Below, one piece after another: positions 8,760 through 17,353 of a stretch of DNA of 64,000 nt. The stretch is from NCBI GenBank assembly GCA_029202665.1, contig CP119326.1, positions 744,001 to 808,000 of the forward strand. Direction: 5' to 3'. The stretch comes from Candidatus Brevundimonas colombiensis. Its GTDB lineage: Bacteria; Pseudomonadota; Alphaproteobacteria; Caulobacterales; Caulobacteraceae. A program made the position numbers and the translations under genes. The notes beneath the pieces were generated by a model. That model searched no databases. It was not told where the DNA came from and saw only the letters and a list, made by a program, of their open reading frames with translations. Within the stretch, counting starts at the first letter, position 1. Every line of letters starts with the position of its first letter.

Positions 8760-9704
8760 GTGTCGAACAACGGACTGATCTGCATCGGCCTGACGACGCT
8801 CGATGTCGTCGCCCTGCCGATTGACGCCCTGCCCACAGACGAGGGCACCACTTTGGTCGAGCGTATCGTGCTGGCGCCGGCGGGAACAGCGGCGGGGGCC
8901 GCCATGGTCGCCGCCACCCTTGGTCTGAAAAGCCGACTGGCCTCGGCGGTCGGCGGCGACCTGACGGGCCGCGTCGTGCGCATGGCGCTGGAGGAACAGG
9001 GCGTGGACCTGTCGCTGACAGAGACCCTGCCTGACCTGCCCACCTCGACGACCATTCTGGCGGTCAACTCTCAGGGCGGACGCCCCAATTTCCACGCCAT
9101 GGGCGCGGGCTTCTTCGCCGGCGTTTCCGAGGCGACGACCGAGGCGGCCAGCCAGACCCGGTTCCTTCATTACGGCGGCGTCGGCGGGCCTCGTCTGGAT
9201 GGCGGCCCAGGCGCGGAACTGCTCAAGACCGCCAATGCGGCAGGCGCCGTCGTCAGCTGCGACCTGATCTCTCCCCAGCCGGGTGCGATGGACGAGTTGC
9301 GACGCCTGCTGCCGATGGTGGACTATTTCCTGCCCAGCGCCGCCGAAGCCGTCATGCTGTCCGGCCATGACGATCTGGCCGATGCGGCGCGGTTCTTCAT
9401 CGATTGCGGCGCCGGGAACTGCATCATCAAGGCGGGCGCGCGCGGCGCCGTCGCCGTGCTGGACGGCGCGGTCGTCGCCGTCCCCGCCTATGAGATCAAG
9501 CCGGTCGATACGACAAGCTGCGGCGACGCCTTCTGCGCCGGCTTCCTGACGGGGCTGGATCGCGGGCTCGAAGCCATCGACGCCTGTCGTTTCGCCACCG
9601 CGACGGCCGCTCTGGTCGCGCAGGGACCCGGCACCCTGGGACAACTGACCGGCGTTCAGGATGTTGAGACAGCGATGAACACCCTGCCGACGAGGGCCGC
9701 ATGA
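8760..9704 (+). CDS. PfkB-family carbohydrate kinase
   Basis: 314 residues from GTG 8760, eight bases after AAGGGGG; a GTG at 8742 overlapping the aminotransferase stop would add six residues. It is a ribokinase-fold kinase: the N-terminal beta-strand ICIGLTTLDVV, the glycine-rich region GGVGG, and the PfkB signature DTTSCGDAFCAGFLTGL with the catalytic aspartate in GDAF. Such enzymes phosphorylate sugars, sugar acids or nucleosides. Its stop overlaps the aldolase start by four bases, so the two are translationally coupled and the product is presumably the substrate for aldol cleavage. Confidence 0.85.
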   Translation: MSNNGLICIGLTTLDVVALPIDALPTDEGTTLVERIVLAPAGTAAGAAMVAATLGLKSRLASAVGGDLTGRVVRMALEEQGVDLSLTETLPDLPTSTTILAVNSQGGRPNFHAMGAGFFAGVSEATTEAASQTRFLHYGGVGGPRLDGGPGAELLKTANAAGAVVSCDLISPQPGAMDELRRLLPMVDYFLPSAAEAVMLSGHDDLADAARFFIDCGAGNCIIKAGARGAVAVLDGAVVAVPAYEIKPVDTTSCGDAFCAGFLTGLDRGLEAIDACRFATATAALVAQGPGTLGQLTGVQDVETAMNTLPTRAA

Positions 9705-10387
9705 CCACAGAGAACGAAGAGCGTCTGCGCGTCGGCATTGTGGCCGTCATGCAGGCCATGGATGCGCGCGGCCTCAATCGCGGCACCTCCGGCAATGTCT
9801 CGGCCCGTCTCGGCGACGCCATGCTGGTCTCGCCCAGCGGCGTGCCCTCCAGCCGCATGACGCCCGAGGCCGTGGTCAGGGTGGAGGCCGATGGTTCGAC
9901 ACCAGCTGGGTCGCTGAAACCCTCCAGCGAGTGGCGGATGCACCAGCGGCTGCTGGCCCTGCGCCCGGACTGCAACGCCGTGGTCCACTGCCATTCGCGG
10001 CACGCCACCATCCTGGCCTGCGCGCACAAGCCCATTCCCCCCGCGCATTACATGGTCGCGGTCAGCGGCGGCGCCTCGGTGCCCGTCGCGCCCTACGCCA
10101 CCTTCGGGTCGGAGGCCCTGGCCGACGCCGTCGCCGACACCCTGAAAGGACGCTACGCCGCCCTCATGGCCAATCACGGCCAGGTCGTCGTGGCGCCGGG
10201 GCTGGAGCTGGCCCTGCTGATCGCCGAGGAAATCGAGGAACAGGCCGCCGTCTACTGGGGCGCCATGGCCCTGGGCGGCCCCGTCCTGCTGGAAGAGGCC
10301 GAAATGGGCCGCATCCTGGACCGGTTCAGAAGCTATGGGCAGAAGGGGGCGAGCCCGCACCCTGCCCAGCCGACCAAGCAGAAATAG
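9701..10387 (+). CDS. Class II aldolase (L-fuculose-phosphate aldolase family)
   Basis: Zinc-dependent retro-aldol enzyme of 228 residues. Diagnostic residues are present: GTSGNVSAR near the start, the glutamate in PSSEWRMH, the zinc pair in HCHSRH, and the third histidine in MANHGQVV. Family members cleave phosphorylated sugars to dihydroxyacetone phosphate plus an aldehyde. The ATGA overlap with the PfkB kinase supports a kinase-then-aldolase sequence, as in fucose or methylthioribose-alcohol salvage, but no isomerase is present here. This is the last gene of the operon. Confidence 0.87.
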   Translation: MTTENEERLRVGIVAVMQAMDARGLNRGTSGNVSARLGDAMLVSPSGVPSSRMTPEAVVRVEADGSTPAGSLKPSSEWRMHQRLLALRPDCNAVVHCHSRHATILACAHKPIPPAHYMVAVSGGASVPVAPYATFGSEALADAVADTLKGRYAALMANHGQVVVAPGLELALLIAEEIEEQAAVYWGAMALGGPVLLEEAEMGRILDRFRSYGQKGASPHPAQPTKQK

Positions 10388-10639
10388 TTCTCAGGATCAG
10401 CCACGGCGGCGCGCCAAAATATCCCGCATCGCCAACGATACGATCGGCAGGGCCGACTTGGCCTATGCCGGCCAAGGTTCCGAGATCAATCCGCGTCCGC
10501 GAGGCCCCGTTTGATGGCCAGCACGCCATCGGCGAGCCCTTCCGCCCGTGCGCGGGACATTGAAGCGATGACCCAAGTTCGACACACATCGAGCCCCTGC
10601 AGCCGAGCGCTGCATGCGCGTGTCGATGGCCTCTGGATG
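10388..10639. other. Degenerate spacer without a convincing gene
   Basis: 252 bases between the aldolase stop and the broken kinase. On the minus strand a short frame ending at 10486 reads ...CRTWVIASMSRARAEG..., protein-like but with no recognisable family or good start. Given the deletion scar to the right, this may be further gene debris. Confidence 0.35.
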
Positions 10640-10960
10640 TCAGGGCTGGCCCGGGGCCTCCGCTGCAGAGGACCATGCCGGCAGACTCACCGTGACGGTG
10701 AGCCCGCCTTGGGGCCGGTTTCGCAGATCGACGCGGCCGTCGTGGCTCTCCACGACCGCCCGCACCAGAGCGAGTCCTAGGCCGATGCCCCCTGTTTCGG
10801 CGCACCGGGATTGCTCCAGGCGCACGAAGGGCTGGAATACGGTCTCCAGCTGATGCTCGGGCATCCCGGGTCCCCTGTCCTCAACGGTCAGCTGCGCCGT
10901 TTCGCCATGCAGCGACAAGTCGATTGAAATGTCTCCTTTACCCCCGAACTTTACGGCGGT
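10640..10960 (-). pseudogene. Histidine kinase, C-terminal ATPase fragment only
   Basis: Minus-strand coding sequence keeps only the end of a sensor kinase: TAVKFG (the tail of an N-box), the G1 box EDRGPGMP, the F-box VFQPFVRLEQ, and the G2 box GGIGLGLALV, then a proper stop at 10640. The frame is lost near 10960, exactly inside the N-box, and reaches a stop at 10973. The phosphoacceptor, sensor and membrane parts are absent, so it cannot function as a kinase. The break coincides with the truncated 5' end of the permease on the other strand. Confidence 0.8.
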
Positions 10961-13202
10961 CGGCAGGGGTGGTCAAAATCCGCTCTCGATGGCCAGCGGC
11001 CTGACCGATTTGGCGCCGGCGCTGCGCGCCGCCGTCGGCGAAGACCTGCAGGTCGCCCGCTTCGCACGCGACACCGATCCCCGAACCCTCGAAACGGGGA
11101 GCGAACGCTACTGGGTCAGCGTAACCGAGGCGGATCCCCAGTTGTTGGACGTCTTGGATTTCGGACGCGCGGCCGCGACGCTCGGCGTTGGGCTCGGAAG
11201 GCCCGACGGGATCGTCCTCACCCATGATCTCGCCGCCGAAATCTTCGGCGCGGCCGACCCGGTCGGGCAAACGGTGCGACTTGGCGCCCAAGGCTATACG
11301 GTCTCCGGGGTGATCGATCGATTGGACCCGAATTCGAGCTTTCAGAACGATCGCGCCTTCATCTCCAGCCAAGGCCCTGCGAGCTCATTGCGCCAGACCG
11401 ACGCCGCCGGTGCAAGCCTGACCTACACCATCGGCGGGGCGACGACCCTCGTTCGTCTGGACGACCCCAGCCCACAGTCAGTCAGACGGGTGGAGGCGGC
11501 CGCTGATCGACACGGATCGGCCGCTCTCGGCCGCTACCTTGCGGCGAACCCTGGGGCGTCAGGCGCCGGACTGACGCTGGGCCATCACCTGGTCCCTTTT
11601 CGGAACCTGGAGCAGGCCGTAGCTCTTGGCGCCCGTTCCGATGGGACCCGGTTCGACCAGCGGACGCTCGCCCTGCTCTCCGGCGTCGCCTTGGTCATTG
11701 TCCTGGTGGCCAGCCTCAACGCCGCCAGCCTGAACGTTTCCCAGACCCTTGCCCAGGCGCCCGTCATCGCCGTGCGGCGCGCCTTCGGGGCGGGCCGCGC
11801 CGGCATCGCCCTTGGGGTCATCCGCCAGGCGGTGCTTTCCGGGCTTTGCGCGGCCGTTCTGGGCATGGCGACGGCCTTCCTGTTGTCGGGCGCTTTCGGC
11901 GCACTGATCGATCGCCCGCTTCTGCGCTGGCCGGATCCGATCACTCTGGCGACCATCCTCGCCGCCGCCGTCCTCTCCGGGGGACTCGCTGGCGCCTATG
12001 CGGCATGGATCACCGGACGGATGCGACCGAGGGACGTTCTTTCGGCGCGCGACGTTCGGCTGCCTGGCATGGGCTGGATCCGTCCGATGCTCGTGACCCT
12101 TCAGATCGGCGGCAGCGCCGCCACCCTAGTCTTCGCCGTTGCCGTTTCGGCCCAGCTCGACCATCTCGCCGGTAGCAGCCTTGGGTTCGAACCGCAGGGC
12201 GTCACCGCCTACCGCCTGCCCGAGAGTCTGGCGGCGGACGACCCTCGCGGACCGACCCTTCTGGCCGCCGCCCGTCTGGCCGCCGGAGAGAACATCGCAC
12301 TGGCAGTCGCCCTGCCGACCGAAGGCGGACTGTCGCGCCAGACGGTCGCCCGCGAGGGCCAAAGGATGGAGATCGCCGCGGCGGGGTGGCGGCCGGGCTA
12401 TCTAGAGACCCTCGGAGCCACGCTTCTAGCTGGCGCCCTACCCCGAAGCTTGCCGACCGACCAAGCGGCCGCCGAGGCCTCGACCCAGGCGGCGGTGATC
12501 AGCGCCACCGCAGCGCGCCGGCTCGGGTTCGGCGCGCCATCCGAAGCCATAGGCGCAGTGTTGAGCACGGAGCGTGCAGACACGACGTGGCGGGTCATCG
12601 CTGTCATCGTCGACATGCCGCTAGGCCAGCTGCGCAAAGGCGATGTCGCCACGGCGCTTATACAGAACGGCGCGCCCGCTGGATTTCTTATCGCACGGGC
12701 GCTCCGCGGTTCGGAGGCGCAGCTCGACCAGGCCGTCGCCAACGCCTTTCCCGGTGAGCCCATCGACCGGGTGTCCCTTCAGGATCAGGTCGACATCGCC
12801 TTCGCCGACCTCATCCGGCTGCGCGGCCTGATCCTGGCCTTCGCGGCCGTCCTGACCGCGACGGCGGCGATCGGCGTCCTTGCCATGACGCTCGATCGCG
12901 CCCGCCAGATGCGCAAGGAGGCAGCGGTACGGCGCGCGTTCGGTGCAAAGACCGCGATGATCGGCGGCCTGCTGGCGCGCCGCATCCTCACCCCGGTTGC
13001 GATCGGCTTCGCCATCGGCGCCGCGACCGGGGTTCTGGGCGCGAGGGCCTGGTTGAGCGCCTATCCCGATCGGGCTCCCTTCCTTGCATCCTCGATCGGG
13101 ATCACCTTCGCCGTACTCGTCGCCGCCACGGCCCTGGCCGCGGCCGCCGAGGTATGGCGTCTGAGCGTGGCGCGACCGGTCGCCGCCCTTCGCGAAGACT
13201 GA
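10929..13202 (+). pseudogene. MacB/FtsX-type ABC transporter permease, 5'-truncated
   Basis: The open frame from 10929 encodes 757 residues with two FtsX-like modules, each with a soluble domain followed by three membrane segments (about residues 245-360 and 630-750), and VRRAFGA motifs in both. Family members begin with a membrane segment before the first periplasmic domain. Here that is missing, and the first 11-13 codons are the antisense of the kinase fragment. The native start has therefore been lost. No partner ATPase or membrane-fusion gene remains nearby. It may be translated from an internal start but is probably non-functional. The 3' end is intact. Confidence 0.72.
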
Positions 13203-13304
13203 ACCGGACGTCATGTCCGAACGGGATCCGCCAACCATGACCCGCCGTGGTTTTGGGGTCGCACATGATAGGGGATGATCATGACCGGCTTGACCGAATG
13301 TGAC

Positions 13305-13317
13305 GTTATCTCATAAC
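13305..13317. promoter_or_regulatory. Zur-like operator
   Basis: Perfect inverted repeat GTTAT-CTC-ATAAC, 32 bases before the ZnuD-like receptor start. It resembles the GTTATA-type zinc-uptake-regulator box of alphaproteobacteria as I recall it. Zinc-dependent repression of the receptor is inferred. Confidence 0.6.
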
Positions 13318-13348
13318 ACGCTCCCTTCCTCTCTCGAAGGTCCCCGAC

Positions 13349-15382
13349 ATGCGTTCCTCTCCCGCTCTGCGTTCGCTGCTTCTGGCTGCGGTCGGCTCCA
13401 CCGTGCTGGCCGGCGCCGCCGCCGCGCAATCGACCGCGAACACCCCGACAGCCGTCGACGACGTCATCGTCACCGGCGTTCCCTATGGCGTCAGCCAGCG
13501 AGCAGCGGTCATCGCCACCGATGTTCTTGACGAGCAGACCCTGGCCACAGCCCCGGCCACCTCTTTGGGCGACCTGCTGAACGGGCGTCCGGGCGTCCGC
13601 TCGACCGACTTCGCGCCGGGCGCCAGCCGGCCGGTCATCCGGGGCCTGAGCGGGCCGCGCGTCCAGGTGCTGACCAACGGCATCGGCCTGATCGACGCCA
13701 GTTCGGTATCGCCCGACCATGCCGTGGCGACCGACCCCGCTGAGGCGAACCGCATCGAGATCATCCGGGGTCCCGCCACGCTGGTCTATGGCGGTTCGGC
13801 CATCGGCGGCGTGGTCAATGTGCTGGACGACCGTATCCCTACGGCCATCCCCGAGGGCGGCGTCGAAGGCGTGGTCTCGACCCAGGCCTCCAGCGTCGAC
13901 GACGGCCGCAGCGCCTTCGGCCGCGTCACAGTCGGGGCGGGCAACTTCGCTTTCAACATCGACGGGGTCAAGCGCAAGACCAAGGACTATGAAATCCCCG
14001 CCCCGGCCATCTCGGCTCGCCGCGCCGCGGCCGAAGGCATCGCGCGTGGCGACGGCGACAAACAGCCCAACAGCTATACCGACCTGGAGACCTGGGGCGT
14101 CGGCGGGTCCTACATCGGCGACAAGGGCTTCGCCGGCGTCTCCTACAAGAACACCGACAGCGAATACGGCACGGTCGCCGAGGAGTCCGTCTTCATCAAG
14201 CTGAACCAGAAACGCTGGGACGCGCGGGGCGAATACCGGTTCGACGACGGCCCCTTCTCTGCGATCCGGGGATCCTACGGCCATGCCGACTATACCCACA
14301 CCGAGTTCGAGGCCGTGGGCCAGCCCGGCACCGTGTTCAACTCGGACGGCTGGGAGGCGCGCGCCGACCTGGTTCAACGTCAGCGCGGCGGCTGGAACGG
14401 CGCCCTGGGCGTCCAGGCCCTGTCGCGCAACTTCGAAGCCATCGGCGAAGAGGCCTTCGTGCCCACCGTCAAGATCGACGAGGCGGGCGTCTATACCGTC
14501 CAGCGCCTGGACCGGGGCGACCACGGCTTCGAAGGCGGTCTGCGCTATGACCGGCGCGAGCTGTCGGGCACGCCCATCGGCGGAACCAGCGAGGTGAACC
14601 GCACCTTCGACAACTGGTCGGCATCCGCCGCCGCCTTCCTGCGCCCCGCGACCGGCCTGTTCCTGGGACTGAGCCTGGCGCACAACGAGCGGGCGCCCAG
14701 CGAAGTCGAACTGTTCGCCAATGGCGTCCACATCGCCACCGCCGCCTATGAGACCGGGGACCTGAACCTGAACAGCGAAAAGGTCACGACGCTGGAAGGC
14801 ACCGCCCACTACGATCGCGGCCGGTTCACGGGCGACCTGCATGTCTATCATTCCTGGTACGACGGCTTCATCGACGAGCGGCCGACCGGCGAACAGTTCT
14901 TCTTCGAGGAAGAGAACGAGACCTTCCCCGTCTATCGCTTCGTTCAGACGAACGCACGGTTCTACGGCTTCGAGCTGGAGGGCGCCTACGCCCTGTGGCA
15001 GGACGGCGATCGCAAATTGTCGCTGGAAGGATCGGCGGACTACGTCCACGCCCAGACCGATTTCGGCCCGGCGGCGCGCATTCCGCCCTATTCCGTCACC
15101 GGCCGCCTGGCCTGGACCTCGACCCGCTTCGACGCCAGCGCCGAAGTGCGTCATGTCGGCGAACAGGACCGGGTCGCCAACGAATTCGAACTGCCGACGA
15201 ACGACTATACGCTGATCAACGCCGCGTTGGCCGTGCGTCCCTTCTCCCAGCAGAACGTCACCCTGTTCGCCGAGGCGCGCAACCTGACCAACGAGGAAGC
15301 GCGCGAACACGCCTCGTTCCTGAAGGACATCGCTCCCCTGCCCGGCCGCAACCTTCGCGTCGGCGTAGCCTATCGCTTCTGA
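13349..15382 (+). CDS. TonB-dependent receptor, ZnuD-like (zinc uptake)
   Basis: Outer-membrane receptor of 677 residues with signal peptide ending AGAAAAQ, TonB box DDVIVTG, a plug domain (VIRGLSGPRVQVL, RGPATLVYGGSAIGG), and a beta-barrel ending in GVAYRF. The block ERAPSEVELFANGVHIAT followed by YETGDLNLNSEK is characteristic of the ZnuD zinc/heme receptors. A histidine and acidic residues in the 200-350 region may contribute to metal capture. The Zur-like palindrome 32 bases upstream supports a role in zinc import under starvation. It stands alone; the inner-membrane zinc transporter is not in the window. Confidence 0.85.
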   Translation: MRSSPALRSLLLAAVGSTVLAGAAAAQSTANTPTAVDDVIVTGVPYGVSQRAAVIATDVLDEQTLATAPATSLGDLLNGRPGVRSTDFAPGASRPVIRGLSGPRVQVLTNGIGLIDASSVSPDHAVATDPAEANRIEIIRGPATLVYGGSAIGGVVNVLDDRIPTAIPEGGVEGVVSTQASSVDDGRSAFGRVTVGAGNFAFNIDGVKRKTKDYEIPAPAISARRAAAEGIARGDGDKQPNSYTDLETWGVGGSYIGDKGFAGVSYKNTDSEYGTVAEESVFIKLNQKRWDARGEYRFDDGPFSAIRGSYGHADYTHTEFEAVGQPGTVFNSDGWEARADLVQRQRGGWNGALGVQALSRNFEAIGEEAFVPTVKIDEAGVYTVQRLDRGDHGFEGGLRYDRRELSGTPIGGTSEVNRTFDNWSASAAAFLRPATGLFLGLSLAHNERAPSEVELFANGVHIATAAYETGDLNLNSEKVTTLEGTAHYDRGRFTGDLHVYHSWYDGFIDERPTGEQFFFEEENETFPVYRFVQTNARFYGFELEGAYALWQDGDRKLSLEGSADYVHAQTDFGPAARIPPYSVTGRLAWTSTRFDASAEVRHVGEQDRVANEFELPTNDYTLINAALAVRPFSQQNVTLFAEARNLTNEEAREHASFLKDIAPLPGRNLRVGVAYRF

Positions 15383-15538
15383 ACCTTGAAGGGATCGGAG
15401 ACGCCTTCAACGGCGGCTTCGATCCCGATCGCTTTCGTCCGGCGACATCCATCCAAGCCGGGTCGGCGCGGCCGTTTCCTGGCGCTAATCACTGGGTGAC
15501 AGGAGGCGTGGACGAGATGTCCGATCCGCCTTCACTTT

Positions 15539-15553
15539 CACAAACATTTTGTG
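15539..15553. repeat. Short perfect inverted repeat between convergent genes
   Basis: CACAAA-CAT-TTTGTG. It lies between the receptor stop and the convergent DUF3817 gene. The stem is too AT-rich and short for a strong terminator. It may be a weak one or a protein site. Confidence 0.35.
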
Positions 15554-15566
15554 GGCAAGCCGATAC

Positions 15567-15851
15567 TCAGCTGCGTCCCAAATTCTTCAGGTAGCCGTCA
15601 TTGATGAAGGTGCCCAGGGGGATGAAGGCCGCCAGGGTGGTGCGCAGCCATCCGACCAAGCCCGCGCGACTGACAATCAGGGCCGGCGCCATCGCCAGCA
15701 GATAGGCGATGAAGGCGACGCCGTGCGCCATGCCTGTCGTGGGAACCAGGGCAGGATCGCCCGCCAGGTATTTCAGAGGCATGGCGACGAAAAACAACAG
15801 GATCGTCGTCACGCCTTCAATCAGCGCGATCAGGCGAAAGACCCTCATCAT
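15567..15851 (-). CDS. DUF3817-family small membrane protein
   Basis: 94 residues with three hydrophobic segments. The start is the first of two adjacent ATGs, nine bases after GGAGGG. The pattern RLIALIEGVTT...LKY near the N-terminus and the conserved glycine and histidine in TTGMAHGVAF fit the DUF3817 (YdzA-like) integral-membrane family. Function is unknown. It lies 75 bases downstream of the efflux operon on the same strand, so readthrough is possible. Confidence 0.75.
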   Translation of the reverse strand: MMRVFRLIALIEGVTTILLFFVAMPLKYLAGDPALVPTTGMAHGVAFIAYLLAMAPALIVSRAGLVGWLRTTLAAFIPLGTFINDGYLKNLGRS

Positions 15852-15926
15852 GTAGAATATCCCTCCTGAACGGCGCGGGCGGAAGTCTGCGCCTCCGCAC
15901 GCCCTCGCCCGTCATGCTGCGGCGCC

Positions 15927-17348
15927 CTAACGAGAAGCATTCGCCTGGCCCGCCTGTCCCGTAACACCGCCTCCGAGCGCGCGGTAGAGCTGGACGCTGG
16001 CGCTGGCCTGGGCCGCGCGCAGGTCAACCAGAGCCAGTCGGGCCGCATAGAGCTGACGCTGGGCGTCCAGCAGCTCCAGCCGACTGTCGACCCCGGCGCG
16101 GAACCGCAGGTCCGACAGGTCGGACCGTCGTTTGGCGGCCGTCACGGCGCCGTCCTGGGCGTCGATCTGGCGCTGATAGGTCTCGCGGGCCGCCAGTCCA
16201 TCCGCGACTTCGCGGAAGGCCGTCTGAACCGTCTTTTCATAGGTGGCGACCGCCTTGTCGCTGCGGATCTCGGCAATGTCGAACTCGCCCTTCAGGCGGC
16301 CGCCCTGGAAGATGGGCAGGCTTATCCGCGGGACAAACGACCAGGTGTCGCTTGCGCCCTTGAACAGGTCGCCCAGATCGCCGCTGGCGAAGCCTAGCAG
16401 GCCGGTGAGCGAGATGCGCGGGAAGAAGGCCGCGCGCGCCGCCGCCACATCGGCGTTGGCCGCCGCCAGTTGATGCTCGGCCCGGCGAATGTCGGGGCGG
16501 CGTTCCAGCAGATCGGCAGGAACCCCCGCCGGAAGTTCGGTCAGCACGGGACGGTCCGCCAGCAGCATCGGCGCAGGCAGATCGGTCGGCAGGGGGGCGC
16601 CGACGGCCAGGACCAGGGCGTTTTCGGCCACCTGTCGGGCCCGGATCGCGGCCTCCCGGTCCGCCTGAGCGGTCCTGACCTGACCCTCGGCCTGCGCCAC
16701 CTCCAGACCGCTGCTCTGGCCCGCCGTGCGCAACTGTTCGGCCAGACGCAGCGACGCCTGCCAGTCCTGAAGCGTGGCCTCGGTCAGACGCAGCCGCTCG
16801 TCCGCCGCGCGTTCGGCCAGATAGGCCTCGGCGACCGTGGAGATCACCACGATGCGGGCGGCGTCGCGGCCTTCCTCGGCGGCCAGCCAGGTTTCGAAGG
16901 CGCTGTGCGACTGGGCGCGCAGGCGGCCGAATAGATCAAGCTCGAACGCCGTCAGCGCCAGCCCGGCCGAATACTGCGACTGGGTCGTCGCCCCGGCGCC
17001 CTGGGCGGTGTTGGCGCTGGCCCGTCCGCGGGTCATGTCCGCATTGGCCTCCACCTGCGGAAGCTGATCGGCGCGCCGGACGCGCAGCTGGGCGCGGGCC
17101 TCCTCGGCGTCCAGCACGGCGAGCCGCAGATCGCGGCTGTCGACCAGGGCCAGCGAGACCAGACGCTGCAGACGTCCGTCGCGCAGAACATCCTGCCAGG
17201 CCGCGTCCGCCGCATTGGCGGCGTCGGCGGGCGAGGCTAGCGGATAGCGGGCCGCGACGACATCATCGGCCGGCGCCTTCGGTGTCGTCTGGCACGCGGC
17301 GACGGAGAGGACCGCCGCGATCACGGCCAAGGTGGTTGACGCTTTCAT
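15927..17348 (-). CDS. RND efflux outer-membrane lipoprotein (NodT/OprM family)
   Basis: TolC-like exit duct of 473 residues. The lipobox VAAC (residue 19) marks a lipoprotein, and the helical-barrel repeats are evident, with ERRPDIRRAEHQLAAANADV and FFPRISLTG motifs. It is the last gene of a three-gene efflux operon; its start is five bases after the RND pump stop, with AGGG just upstream. Confidence 0.9.
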   Translation of the reverse strand: MKASTTLAVIAAVLSVAACQTTPKAPADDVVAARYPLASPADAANAADAAWQDVLRDGRLQRLVSLALVDSRDLRLAVLDAEEARAQLRVRRADQLPQVEANADMTRGRASANTAQGAGATTQSQYSAGLALTAFELDLFGRLRAQSHSAFETWLAAEEGRDAARIVVISTVAEAYLAERAADERLRLTEATLQDWQASLRLAEQLRTAGQSSGLEVAQAEGQVRTAQADREAAIRARQVAENALVLAVGAPLPTDLPAPMLLADRPVLTELPAGVPADLLERRPDIRRAEHQLAAANADVAAARAAFFPRISLTGLLGFASGDLGDLFKGASDTWSFVPRISLPIFQGGRLKGEFDIAEIRSDKAVATYEKTVQTAFREVADGLAARETYQRQIDAQDGAVTAAKRRSDLSDLRFRAGVDSRLELLDAQRQLYAARLALVDLRAAQASASVQLYRALGGGVTGQAGQANASR

Positions 17349-17353
17349 ATCCC

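Noticed and set aside
13211..15310. 699-residue minus-strand frame across the ZnuD-like receptor
   Set aside because: Antisense shadow; the plus-strand frame has a signal peptide, TonB box and barrel.
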